Source: Flavobacterium wongokense
Lineage (GTDB): Bacteria; Bacteroidota; Bacteroidia; Flavobacteriales; Flavobacteriaceae
Assembly (NCBI RefSeq): GCF_021608265.1
Contig: NZ_JAKIHP010000005.1
Coordinates: 1 to 64,000, forward strand
DNA: 64,000 nt
Reading direction: 5' to 3'
Made by a program: the position numbers and the translations under genes. Below, in pieces: positions 51,890 to 60,726 of this stretch. Under the pieces are notes generated by a model, which was not told where the DNA came from, made no database searches, and saw nothing but the letters and a program-made list of their open reading frames with translations. Each line of letters opens with the position of its first letter. Position 1 is the first letter of the stretch.

Positions 51890-53389
51890 ATGAGAAAGAT
51901 ATACTTCCTTTTATTCTTATTTATCATCAATAAAGCAATGCCACAGGCTGGTGAACTTGATCCTAACTTTGGGGTTGCCGGTTTTTTCATCAGTGATGAT
52001 GAAGAATTGGATACCGGTGATGGCATGGCCATTTTGCCGGATAATTCCATCATCATGATTGGAGGGCATGACCATTTTAGCTGTATCAAACTATCGCCAA
52101 ACGGAGTTTTGGATACCTCTTTTGATACTGACGGAAAAGCGTATGTGACTTTTGAAGGCCTTAATGCAGGAGCCTACGATATTGCAATACAACCTGATGG
52201 AAAGATTATCCTTGCAGGCTGTACCTACCTTGTTGGTGGAGAATACCATACTACCATTGCCAGGCTGAATGCCGATGGTTCATTAGATACTACTTTTAAT
52301 GGAACCGGAAGCCTGACTTTTGATTATAACGCGCAAGAAAAAAATTATTGTTACTCTGTGGCGTTGCAAACTGATGGGAAAATTGTTGTTGCCGGCCATA
52401 CCGGAAGTTCGGGCGCCACCGATTTTGCTATGGCACGCATCAATCCCGATGGTACGTTCGATAACAACTTTGGTAACAATGGAAAACTGACGTTAAACAT
52501 CCTTGGTTCCGATTATGCCAAAAGTGTTTTGATACAACCTGATGGCAAAATCTTAGTCTGTGGGTATTCCTATCCAGGTCCTGTTTGTTCGTTTGCGGTT
52601 GTAAGGCTGACCAGCACAGGAGACCTTGACAACACCTTTAACGGAGACGGAATCATGACTACCAAAGTAGCCAGCAGCTATGGCAATGATACGGTGCAGG
52701 ATATGGCTTTACAGGCTGATGGTAAAATTGTGGTATTGTCGGATTGTTATATTGGTTCCCACCAAATCATTGGTGCGATACGATTGACGACCGCAGGCGA
52801 ATTGGATACTACTTTTAGTGGTGACGGTAAATTCAGCACCACGATGAACAATACGAGTGACTTCCCGAAAGGAGTTGCCATTCAGCCTGATGGAAAAATC
52901 ATTTTGGCTGGGTCTTACTATAACGGTAATGGAAGCGGCACATCCATCTTTGCCATACGATTGACAACAGGCGGTGATTTAGATACGAGTTTTAGCGGCG
53001 ATGGAAAAGCAAATTTTTTACCCCCAAACGGCAATGGCCCGGTGGTGTATGATACCAAACTTCAATCAACAGGGCAGATTTTGATTAGCGGTTATTCTGG
53101 AGGTAATAATTTTATGATAGCCCGTATCTTTACCGGAAACGAATTGGGACTTACGGAATTGGAAAGCAACACTGTTGGTTTCTACCCCAATCCTGTTGCA
53201 CAGACCATCAATTTTACGGAAGACATTGCTGAGGCGTCCATCTTTTCTTTAGATGGAAAACTTGTGGCCAAACAAAAAAATACCTTCGGGCAAATGGATG
53301 TTTCCAATTTGCAGGAAGGCATTTATATCATTGAGACCAAAACCACTGAGGATAAAATCAACCAGCAGCAATTGGTTATAAAACGATAA
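51890..53389 (+). CDS. T9SS-exported delta-60 repeat protein
   Basis: A 499-residue protein starting MRKIYFLLFLFIINKAMPQ, a signal peptide. About seven delta-60 repeats (TIGR02608 type) follow, each with the pattern QPDGKIxxxG...LxxxGxLDTTFxGDGK; they probably form a beta-propeller. The C-terminal ~75 residues from LTELESN through FYPNPVAQTI to VIKR form a T9SS type A sorting domain. It should be exposed on or released from the cell surface. The ligand is unknown. It is convergent with mpl, 2 bp apart. Confidence 0.9.
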   Translation: MRKIYFLLFLFIINKAMPQAGELDPNFGVAGFFISDDEELDTGDGMAILPDNSIIMIGGHDHFSCIKLSPNGVLDTSFDTDGKAYVTFEGLNAGAYDIAIQPDGKIILAGCTYLVGGEYHTTIARLNADGSLDTTFNGTGSLTFDYNAQEKNYCYSVALQTDGKIVVAGHTGSSGATDFAMARINPDGTFDNNFGNNGKLTLNILGSDYAKSVLIQPDGKILVCGYSYPGPVCSFAVVRLTSTGDLDNTFNGDGIMTTKVASSYGNDTVQDMALQADGKIVVLSDCYIGSHQIIGAIRLTTAGELDTTFSGDGKFSTTMNNTSDFPKGVAIQPDGKIILAGSYYNGNGSGTSIFAIRLTTGGDLDTSFSGDGKANFLPPNGNGPVVYDTKLQSTGQILISGYSGGNNFMIARIFTGNELGLTELESNTVGFYPNPVAQTINFTEDIAEASIFSLDGKLVAKQKNTFGQMDVSNLQEGIYIIETKTTEDKINQQQLVIKR

Positions 53390-53391
53390 GA

Positions 53392-54744
53392 TTACATTAA
53401 CTGTTTAACTTCGTCAAAATTCAATCCGCCGTAATTACCCGAACTCATCAACAGCAAAGCTGAATTGTTCAAATCATAATTAAACAGGAAATCCTTGAAT
53501 TCTGCCGGATTGGTATAGATAATCAAATCATCGCGTTTGAATGACGCTGCAATCTGTTCATAGGTTATTTCCTCAAGCTGCTTGATCTTAACCGCATCAG
53601 GCGAATAGAACACCACAGCAACATCGGCAGCATTGAGTGCTCCTTCGTATTCTTTTAGGAATTCGGGATTGAGGCTGCTGTAGGTATGCAGTTCGAGGCA
53701 GGCGACCAATTTCCTATCGGGATATTGCGATTTTACAGCCTTAGTCGTTGCGGAAACCTTACTTGGCGAATGCGCAAAATCCTTGTACGCGACTTTTCCT
53801 TTTCCTTCGGCTATTTTCTCCAAACGTTTGCTGGCACCTTTGAAACTGGCAATGGCTTCATAGAAATCGGCTTCGTCGACACCCATGTTTTGGCAGATCC
53901 ATTTGGCTCCGGCCAGATTGTTCAGGTTGTGTGCACCAAAAACTTCAATTGGCATTGGACCTTCGGGAGTATCGAGTAAGGTTGTTCCGTCTTCAACGCT
54001 GTAACTTGGTGTTTTATAAGGAAGCCTACGAATGGTATTGGTGGTTTCTTCGGCTACTTTCTTAACGGTTTCGTCCTCTTCGTTATACACCAAAATACCG
54101 CCTTTGGTGATTTGGTTTACAAAGATTTCAAACTGCTCCACATAATTTTCAAAGGTCGGAAACACATTGATATGGTCCCACGCAATCCCGGAAAGCAAGG
54201 CAATATTAGGTTGGTATAAATGAAACTTCGGTCTTCTGTCAATGGGTGACGAAAGGTATTCATCGCCTTCCAAAACAATGAAGTCATTTTCGTGTGTTAG
54301 ATGTACCATCGTGTCAAAGCCTTCCAATTGGGCACCCACCATATAATCCACTTCGATGTTGTGGTAATGCATCACGTGCAGTATCATTGAAGTAATTGTG
54401 GTTTTTCCGTGTGAACCACCAATAACCACGCGGGTTTTGTTTTTGGATTGTTCGTATAGGAATTCGGGATAGGAATAGATTTTCAAACCCAATTCCTGTG
54501 CCTTCAGCAACTCGGGATTGTCTGCTTTGGCGTGCATTCCGAGGATGATGGCTTCGATATCTGAAGTGATTTTTTCGGGAAACCAGCCAAATTCTACGGG
54601 CAGTAATCCTTTCTTTTCCAATCGTGATTTTGAAGGTTCGAATATGGCGTCATCGCTTCCGGTGACCTGATATCCTTTATTGTGTAATGCCAAAGCTAAG
54701 TTGTGCATGGCTGCGCCACCAATGGCAATGAAATGAGTCCTCAT
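53392..54744 (-). CDS. mpl: UDP-MurNAc-tripeptide ligase Mpl (murein peptide recycling)
   Basis: A 450-residue Mur ligase. The N-terminal HFIAIGGAAMHNLA nucleotide-binding motif, the ATP-binding GGSHGKTTITSMI (about 108-120) and the central DFIVLEGDEYLSSPIDRRPKF, with LSGIAWDHINVFPTFENY, fit Mpl rather than MurC. C-terminal YKDFAHSPSKVSATTKAVK is the Mur-ligase C-domain motif. Mpl attaches recycled L-Ala-gamma-D-Glu-mDAP to UDP-MurNAc in the cytosol. Its ATG overlaps the stop of the TPR gene by one base. Confidence 0.92.
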   Translation of the reverse strand: MRTHFIAIGGAAMHNLALALHNKGYQVTGSDDAIFEPSKSRLEKKGLLPVEFGWFPEKITSDIEAIILGMHAKADNPELLKAQELGLKIYSYPEFLYEQSKNKTRVVIGGSHGKTTITSMILHVMHYHNIEVDYMVGAQLEGFDTMVHLTHENDFIVLEGDEYLSSPIDRRPKFHLYQPNIALLSGIAWDHINVFPTFENYVEQFEIFVNQITKGGILVYNEEDETVKKVAEETTNTIRRLPYKTPSYSVEDGTTLLDTPEGPMPIEVFGAHNLNNLAGAKWICQNMGVDEADFYEAIASFKGASKRLEKIAEGKGKVAYKDFAHSPSKVSATTKAVKSQYPDRKLVACLELHTYSSLNPEFLKEYEGALNAADVAVVFYSPDAVKIKQLEEITYEQIAASFKRDDLIIYTNPAEFKDFLFNYDLNNSALLLMSSGNYGGLNFDEVKQLM

Positions 54745-55442
54745 TATGATTTATTTCTTTCTTGATAATTTTCTAATACGGTTCGGGCTTTTTCAGGCTG
54801 GTTCATTTTATTTTTATATAAATCAGCCAGTTTTTGATAGGTAGTTTTAGAGCCACTAACGGCAATGGCGTTGCTGTACTGCTTTTCGGCATCCTTATAC
54901 CTTTTGAAATATTCAGCAATATGGCCTTTGGCAAGATAACCGTCGACAGGAGAAATCCTGAGCAGTTCGTTGGCATACCTTTCGGCTTTGCGTTCGCTTC
55001 CGCCAACGATTCCGGGTAACTGGAGGTATAATTCTATTAACGCCCAACGTGCTTCGATGTGTTTTGGATTGAGCTGGATTGCTTTTTCAAAAGAAGCTTT
55101 GATGTCGCCTATCATTCCGAGTGCCTTTAACTTATTGGAGTCTTTGGCCTTCATGCCGAGGCAGCCACCATACTTATAATGGTAATTGGCGTTAGCTGGA
55201 TTGAGGGTTTTTAGCCTGCTGTAATAGGACATTGCCTTGTCCCAGGATTTACTGTAGCCTTCGATGTCGCCTAGATATTCTAAGGCTTTAAGGTTTTTGG
55301 GATTCTCAACGATTATGTTTTCGAAGATTGGCTTTGCTGCATAGTAATTCCCCTGACTGAACAGCTTTTCCGCTTTCTCGAAACTGGTTTGGGAGAAAGC
55401 CATTATTGGCAGTGCTAAAAGAATGAGGAAGAATTTTGTCAT
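54744..55442 (-). CDS. Exported tetratricopeptide-repeat protein
   Basis: A 232-residue protein with a signal peptide (MTKFFLILLALPIMAFSQ). TPR-type helix pairs fill the rest, for example AEKLFSQGNYYAAKPIFENIIVENPKNLKALEYLG and KALGMIGDIKASFEKAIQLNPKHIEARWALIELYL, ending with PEKARTVLENYQERN. It is probably a periplasmic protein-interaction scaffold. It heads a two-gene unit with mpl, coupled by a TAATG overlap. An exact -7 box lies 20 bp upstream. Confidence 0.88.
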   Translation of the reverse strand: MTKFFLILLALPIMAFSQTSFEKAEKLFSQGNYYAAKPIFENIIVENPKNLKALEYLGDIEGYSKSWDKAMSYYSRLKTLNPANANYHYKYGGCLGMKAKDSNKLKALGMIGDIKASFEKAIQLNPKHIEARWALIELYLQLPGIVGGSERKAERYANELLRISPVDGYLAKGHIAEYFKRYKDAEKQYSNAIAVSGSKTTYQKLADLYKNKMNQPEKARTVLENYQERNKS

Positions 55443-55461
55443 TGGGTCACCTTCTATAAAG

Positions 55462-55469
55462 CAAATGTA
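55462..55469 (-). promoter_or_regulatory. Candidate -7 box of the TPR-mpl unit
   Basis: The minus strand reads TACATTTG, an exact TAnnTTTG match, 20 bp before the ATG at 55442. No exact TTG is found at -33. Confidence 0.5.
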
Positions 55470-55536
55470 GTTTTATTATTGGGATTTTGAAATATCCCCG
55501 CAGGAAAAAGAGTAGTGAGCCAAAGTTCTGATTGAA

Positions 55537-55643
55537 AAATTTTAACATTTCTGTGTCAAAATATCTTTTTTTTTAAAGTTTGCCACAAAAAGTGTGTCAA
55601 AATTATTTTTGCGAACAAATTTGACACAGAAATGTTAAAATTT
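55537..55643. repeat. 24-bp perfect inverted repeat with nested dyad
   Basis: The arms at 55537-55560 and 55620-55643 are exact reverse complements over 24 bp, separated by 59 bp. Inside lies a second dyad, TTTGCCACA (55579-55587) and TGTGTCAAA (55593-55601). The 9-bp half-site TGTGTCAAA thus occurs four times in alternating orientation with spacing 27, 14 and 27 bp, symmetric about the centre. Confidence 0.85.
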
Positions 55644-55768
55644 ACATTGGAATGGTCCAGAAATACCAGGTGCCGAAGCCACCGTAATGTGGGGTTTTCT
55701 TATTATTGGGGATTATTTTATATATTAGCGTGTAACTAAGTTAGCGGTAATCGAAAACCAACTCAATC

Positions 55769-56572
55769 ATGAAATACGAAACTCTAATTGTAAATGATTC
55801 TTCAGCAGGGGAAATGATGAAAGAATGTTATGATTTCTCATATAATATTCACAATTACAGAGATTTTATCGATACTCACAATGACTTCCCAGCTGAGAAA
55901 CCTCCGATTTGGATTAAGTTATATAAAGAGAAAGAATTTAATTCAGTCAATGATTTTGTTCATTCAGTTTATGATTTTATAATAAATGATAAGGTTAAAA
56001 ATATATTAGAAAAATATAACCTACCTATTCATGATTTTGTTCCCGTTGAAGTTTACAGAAAAGAAAAAACTCTTTTTAACAGCAAATTAGTGAGATACGA
56101 ATATCACTGGTTTAATCATAACGCTGATAATATTTCCAACTATTATGACTATATAGATTTTTCGAAAAGCGAAATAGGTTTTTCACGAAATGAAAATATA
56201 ATTGATTTAAAAATAAATTCTATATCAGACATTTATTCTATAAAAGAATCAAATAAAATAATTACATCCGAAATAAATGAATTGTATAAAACTCATTTAG
56301 GTGAGACTTCAATCATCAACAAAATGATTAGAGAAAAAGATTTGTATGCTATTAGTTGGCGGGCTGAAAAAATTGTGTTCAAAGAGAATTTTGATAAAGA
56401 ACTGGATCTTTTTTCTTTGCCTTTATTCTCAAGCAGAACTTATATTTCTCCAAGATTGAAAGAAGCGTTGATAGAAAATCAGGTTAAGGATATCTTGTTT
56501 AAGGAAACCGGAAACAATCCAGACAGAAGACATATTTTAAATCCAAAAATTGAAATCAGCGACTGCTACTAA
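55769..56572 (+). CDS. Orphan Imm11/DUF1629-like protein
   Basis: A 267-residue soluble protein, clearly more AT-rich than its neighbours and rich in Asn, Ile, Lys and Asp. The order of features (PPIWIKLY, HDFVPVEVYRKE, DYIDFSKSEIGFS, then LPLFSSRTYISPRLKEALIENQVKDILF) resembles the Imm11/DUF1629 immunity-protein fold, whose C-terminus typically reads like SxRLKEAL...GxxF. There is no signal peptide and no toxin gene beside it. The assignment is by pattern only, and another accessory function is possible. Composition and isolation suggest horizontal acquisition. Confidence 0.5.
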   Translation: MKYETLIVNDSSAGEMMKECYDFSYNIHNYRDFIDTHNDFPAEKPPIWIKLYKEKEFNSVNDFVHSVYDFIINDKVKNILEKYNLPIHDFVPVEVYRKEKTLFNSKLVRYEYHWFNHNADNISNYYDYIDFSKSEIGFSRNENIIDLKINSISDIYSIKESNKIITSEINELYKTHLGETSIINKMIREKDLYAISWRAEKIVFKENFDKELDLFSLPLFSSRTYISPRLKEALIENQVKDILFKETGNNPDRRHILNPKIEISDCY

Positions 56573-56618
56573 CAGCGATTTAAAGTAATATTTCATTTAT
56601 CTTTACCCTAAAACAAAA

Positions 56619-56650
56619 AAATCCGTCCCAACATACATCAGGACGGATTT
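56619..56650 (-). terminator. Terminator of the S46 peptidase gene
   Basis: A perfect 10-bp stem AAATCCGTCC/GGACGGATTT with a 12-nt loop is followed on the minus strand by TTTTTTTGTTTT. It could also stop the convergent Imm11-like transcript, but the plus-strand T-run is short. Confidence 0.85.
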
Positions 56651-56669
56651 CATTAACCTTAAATAATCA

Positions 56670-58826
56670 CTATTTTACCAATGTCATTTCGTCTACGATG
56701 TTTTTGGCTCCCGATAAATTCTCGATAATCCAAAGCACGTAGCGGATATCAACGTTGATGGTTCTTTGCAGTTTTTTGTCAAAGATTACGTCACCAGCCA
56801 TCGCTTCGATGTTTCCGTCGAAAGCCACTCCGATTAGTTCCCCTTTTCCGTTCAGTACCGGTGAACCCGAGTTTCCACCTGTAATGTCGTTATCAGTTAG
56901 GAAATTCACGTGAAGCGAACCGTCCTTGTCAGCAAATCGTCCGTAGTCCTTGTTTTTTGCCATTTCCAAAACCTTTACCGGCAAATCGAATTCCTCGTCG
57001 CCTTTTTTATATTTTTTCACCTGTCCGTCAAGGGTTGTGTAGTTGTTGATTTTGGCATCATTTTTTTTGTCAGCAGGCAACGAACGTACCTTTCCGTAAG
57101 TCAGACGTAGTGTTGAATTGGCATCAGGATATTTGATGTCGCCAATTTTTGACTCCCTCAAACCTTCCACCAATAAACGGAAAGCTGCTGTGTAATCGTT
57201 TTGCGCTTTCGCTATTTCGTCTGATTTAGAAGTAAAATGGTTGAACAAATCATTGGACAATACATATAACGGGTCGTTGTCTAACATTCCCTGGCTTGGG
57301 TATTCTACGAATGCCTTTACCCTATCCAACGAAGAGAACATACTCATGTTCATCACAGCATCCACATAATTCTTGAATCCCTGACCTTTATTCTCGCCAT
57401 TCAATTTTACGATTGAAGGTGCCAAAGGATATCCTTTTGCCTTAGCCACATACAAATCGAGTTGTGCAGCTAGAATGTCTTTTTCTGCAGGCAGGTACGT
57501 ATCCTTGAAAAACTGCTCAGCTGCATCAAGGACATCCGCTTTCATAGCCGCACGTTTCGTCGCATCAGCTTTGGTATAAACATCCAGCGATCTTCCTAAT
57601 GTCCTTCCAATATTACCCGAAGCACTGGTCCTGAATAACTGTTGCAGGTAATTATCGTGTCTTGATTTTTCGTTGGTAATGCTGTAGAACTTATTGATAT
57701 TGGTTACAACATTTCCGTATTTCGCTTTGTTTTCGGCTTTGTTTGCCCAGGCATTGAATTTGGCTTCCTGGACTGCTTTGGTTTTGGCTGTGCCAAATTT
57801 GCTCAAAGCATCAATCATTCCCTGGCGGTTTTTCCAGTAGTTGGCTGTAGAAGCGTATTTTGAAGCATAAACCAGGTTCAACGCCTCGCTTTGCTCCATG
57901 TATTTTTTCATATTGTCCATTCCTGTTTTTGCACCTTCAACCCATGCCGGATAAGCAAACTTTACGTTTTGCTCGATTCCGCCTGCAGGCATCCAACGGT
58001 TGGTTCTTCCCGGATATCCTAAAATCATCGCAAAGTCATTTTCCTTAACTCCGCTTAAATTTACAGGCAGGTAATGTTTCGGTTTCAACGGAACATTGTT
58101 TGGAGAATAGGCAGCAGGATTTCCGTCCTTATCAGCATACACACGGAACATAGAGAAATCTCCGGTGTGGCGTGGCCAAACCCAGTTGTCGGTATCGCCA
58201 CCAAATTTTCCGATGCTTTCAGAAGGAACTCCAACCAAACGCACATCGCGGTAATCCTGGTATACAAAATAGTAGTATTCATTTCCTTGGAAAAACGGCC
58301 TTACGTTAACCGTATATTTTCCGCCTTCGCTGTTTTCCTTTTCGATAAGCGCGATTTCAGTGGCGATTGCTTTTTCTCTTTCAGCTTCGGTCATCGAAGG
58401 ATTTACTTTTGACAGTATCCTTTTGGAAACATCATCCATACGCACAAAGAAACGCACGAACAAACTGGTTTCAGGATGTTTTTCTGCGGCTTTATCTTTT
58501 GCCCAGAAACCATTTTTCAGGATATTGTCATTGGCAGATGAAAGTTCGGCAACCGCATCGTAACCGCAGTGGTGGTTGGTTAGGACCAAACCTTCTTTTG
58601 ATACGATTTCTGCGGTACAACCTCCGTTGAACTGAACGATGGCATCTTTCAAACTGTGGTGGTTGATGCTGTAGATTTCCTCAGCGGTAAGTTGTAAACC
58701 CATTTTTTGCATATCGCGGTGGTTTAAACGTTCGATAAACATTAGGAACCACATTCCTTCGTCGGCTTTCATGCTCATTGGCATCAATAGTATACCGGCG
58801 ATAAGGGATAAAATAATCTTCTTCAT
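56670..58826 (-). CDS. S46 family dipeptidyl-peptidase, DPP7-type
   Basis: A 718-residue periplasmic serine peptidase with signal peptide 1-21. The catalytic His lies in LTNHHCGYDA (His86), the Asp in GGDTDNWVWPRHTGDFS and the nucleophile Ser653 in GGNSGSPVLNGKG. The specificity-determining position follows FD in GVAFDGN and is Gly (about 671). Gly here marks DPP7 (hydrophobic P1), whereas DPP11 has Arg for acidic P1. It trims dipeptides from N-termini of oligopeptides for uptake. It is a single-gene unit with its own terminator. Confidence 0.93.
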   Translation of the reverse strand: MKKIILSLIAGILLMPMSMKADEGMWFLMFIERLNHRDMQKMGLQLTAEEIYSINHHSLKDAIVQFNGGCTAEIVSKEGLVLTNHHCGYDAVAELSSANDNILKNGFWAKDKAAEKHPETSLFVRFFVRMDDVSKRILSKVNPSMTEAEREKAIATEIALIEKENSEGGKYTVNVRPFFQGNEYYYFVYQDYRDVRLVGVPSESIGKFGGDTDNWVWPRHTGDFSMFRVYADKDGNPAAYSPNNVPLKPKHYLPVNLSGVKENDFAMILGYPGRTNRWMPAGGIEQNVKFAYPAWVEGAKTGMDNMKKYMEQSEALNLVYASKYASTANYWKNRQGMIDALSKFGTAKTKAVQEAKFNAWANKAENKAKYGNVVTNINKFYSITNEKSRHDNYLQQLFRTSASGNIGRTLGRSLDVYTKADATKRAAMKADVLDAAEQFFKDTYLPAEKDILAAQLDLYVAKAKGYPLAPSIVKLNGENKGQGFKNYVDAVMNMSMFSSLDRVKAFVEYPSQGMLDNDPLYVLSNDLFNHFTSKSDEIAKAQNDYTAAFRLLVEGLRESKIGDIKYPDANSTLRLTYGKVRSLPADKKNDAKINNYTTLDGQVKKYKKGDEEFDLPVKVLEMAKNKDYGRFADKDGSLHVNFLTDNDITGGNSGSPVLNGKGELIGVAFDGNIEAMAGDVIFDKKLQRTINVDIRYVLWIIENLSGAKNIVDEMTLVK

Positions 58827-58909
58827 TTTTGTGTTATAAGTTATTAGGTTGAATGCTAGTAGTCTGTCATTATTTGGAATTGTTACAATGACACCCTTTA
58901 AAATCGTTG

Positions 58910-58938
58910 CGAATATAATTTTTTTGATATGTCAACAA
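58910..58938 (-). promoter_or_regulatory. Candidate promoter of the S46 peptidase gene
   Basis: On the minus strand TTG (58938-58936) is followed after 18 bases by TATATTCG (58917-58910), one base off the TAnnTTTG consensus. It lies 84 bp before the ATG at 58826. Confidence 0.4.
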
Positions 58939-59006
58939 AAGAAATTTAACATATTACTCCGGATGGAAGTTATGTAACAGCCGTTTTTAGAAAAAACTTT
59001 ATCTTT

Positions 59007-60563
59007 ATGGAAGTAATTTCTTCTGCAATGAAAAACTCAAAAACACAGGTCGTAATTGTCGGTGCCGGTCCAACCGGGTTGAGTATGGCGGCCCAATTAA
59101 TCCGCTATAACATTGATTTCATCATTATTGAAAAAAATGAGAAAACCACTCATTTATCCAAAGCGATAGTGCTGCAGGCAAGGTCACTTGAGATTTTCCA
59201 GGAATTGGGGATTGTAGAGGAAGCAATTAGAAGAGGCCAGATGACAACCGGAATGAATTTGTTCCGGAATGGCAAACAAAAAGCCGCTGTAGATTTGGCC
59301 GATTTGGGAAAAGGATTGAGTGATTTTGCGTTTGCGCTTTCCTTGGAACAAAGCAAAACCGAAAAACTTTTGGCTGAGTTTGTAGCAAATAATCGAAAAC
59401 AGGTTGAATGGGGTTCTGAGCTTAGCCGTTTTGAACAGCATGAAAATGGAGTAACAGTTTACTATAAGGACAAAACCGGAACCGAGCATAAAATAGAAGC
59501 CGATTATCTGGTTGGTTGTGATGGTGCAGGCAGTGTTGTGCGGCATCAATTAGACTTGACATTTGAAGGCAGTACGGAATCCAAATTATTTTATGTTGCG
59601 GATGTTGTCCTCCAAAGTCCGGTTATCAATAAAAACAGGTTGTACATGCATTTGATTCCGAAAGGCTTTGTACTCTTCTTCCCGATGGAAGGTGCAGGGC
59701 ATTACCGTATCATAGGTGTCCTTCCCGAACATACCGATGACAGCCATGAATATTCGTTCGCTGAAATTGAACCGAATATAAAAAAAGGCATCATTACGCC
59801 CGTTGATTTTGAAGAACTGCGATGGTTTTCCACTTATAAGGTACATAGCCGCAAAGCCGATTCTTTTAGGAAAGGCAACTGCTTTATAGCCGGTGATGCC
59901 GCACACATCCATACGCCTGCCGGCGGACAGGGAATGAATACCGGAATCCAGGATGCCTATAACCTGGCATGGAAAATGGCTTACACACTAAGAGGTGAAG
60001 TGAATGACACCGTTTTGGAAACCTACAATACCGAACGCACCGAAAATGCCAAACGATTGCTGAATACCACAGACCGAATGTTTGATGTCATGTCGGGCGT
60101 GAATGCATTCTGGAATATTATAAGGCTTGCCTTCTTCCCTATTTTCCTGATAGTGCTTTCGACCAGCAATTTTGTAAAACGCAAAATTTTCCCTTTGCTT
60201 TCGCAGATTGGAATTGCCTATCCTGATAGTTATCTGACCCAACAAAGTTCCGTTGGCAAAGTAAAAGCCGGCGACCGAATGCATTATTTCATTTTTGCAA
60301 ATGGCAGGACGATATTCAGTTACCTGAACGAACCGGTTTTCAAATTGCTTTATTTCGGAAGCAAGCCTGTTGAAAATCCTGTTGGAGAAATTGGGATTAC
60401 CATGAGCTTTCAGTCCTTTACTGAAATTCCGGCTTCAGTTTTTGGAAACAATTCGGAGTTTTATATCCTATTGCGTCCTGACAACCATGTTTCCTATATT
60501 GGAAATGATGTTAAGGAATGCCGAAACTTCCTCAATAAAATCAAACTTTCAGAGAAAAAATAA
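59007..60563 (+). CDS. FAD-dependent aromatic-type monooxygenase
   Basis: A flavoprotein of about 511-518 residues in the PHBH/pentachlorophenol-monooxygenase family. The dinucleotide motif VVIVGAGPTGLSMAA is at the N-terminus, the DG motif is YLVGCDGAGSVVRHQL, and the GD motif is CFIAGDAAHIHTPAGGQGMNTGIQDAYNLAWK. A hydrophobic stretch near 370-385 and a thioredoxin-like C-terminal part follow. The substrate is unknown. Two starts are possible: ATG 59007, which overlaps a TATCTTTA box, and ATG 59028, which gives MKNSKTQVVIVG and may be the better one. Confidence 0.88.
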   Translation: MEVISSAMKNSKTQVVIVGAGPTGLSMAAQLIRYNIDFIIIEKNEKTTHLSKAIVLQARSLEIFQELGIVEEAIRRGQMTTGMNLFRNGKQKAAVDLADLGKGLSDFAFALSLEQSKTEKLLAEFVANNRKQVEWGSELSRFEQHENGVTVYYKDKTGTEHKIEADYLVGCDGAGSVVRHQLDLTFEGSTESKLFYVADVVLQSPVINKNRLYMHLIPKGFVLFFPMEGAGHYRIIGVLPEHTDDSHEYSFAEIEPNIKKGIITPVDFEELRWFSTYKVHSRKADSFRKGNCFIAGDAAHIHTPAGGQGMNTGIQDAYNLAWKMAYTLRGEVNDTVLETYNTERTENAKRLLNTTDRMFDVMSGVNAFWNIIRLAFFPIFLIVLSTSNFVKRKIFPLLSQIGIAYPDSYLTQQSSVGKVKAGDRMHYFIFANGRTIFSYLNEPVFKLLYFGSKPVENPVGEIGITMSFQSFTEIPASVFGNNSEFYILLRPDNHVSYIGNDVKECRNFLNKIKLSEKK

Positions 60564-60726
60564 ATTTGAGCCATTTATTTAACAGAATATATTTCATCAA
60601 CCGTAATTATCTTCCTATATTTACCCTACCACAGTTTAGTTTTTAATTTTTCAAATGCCACGGCCGGAAGAAGCTGAAACAGCGGCTAATGACTGAAAGT
60701 AAGCAAAAATTAAAAACTTTATCTTT

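Larger units (their letters stand above)
55443..55768. other. Intergenic region with a symmetric half-site array
   Basis: These 326 bases lie between the divergent TPR and Imm11-like genes. They hold the TPR promoter box (55462-55469), the inverted-repeat array (55537-55643), a small GC-richer hairpin (GGTG.CCGAAG.CACC near 55671-55685), and TATATTAG (55721-55728), one base off the -7 consensus, ahead of the Imm11-like gene. No gene is seen. Confidence 0.6.

Noticed and set aside
55729-56590. Integron-cassette idea: GTTAGCGG before and CTAACAGCG after the Imm11-like gene
   Set aside because: Neither site fits the attC core patterns GTTRRRY or RYYYAAC, no integrase is present, and no second cassette is seen.
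60656-60690. A possible third obg-tail relic: ATGCCACGGC matches the relic at 61804
   Set aside because: Only 10 bp match exactly and the flanks do not align; chance cannot be excluded.
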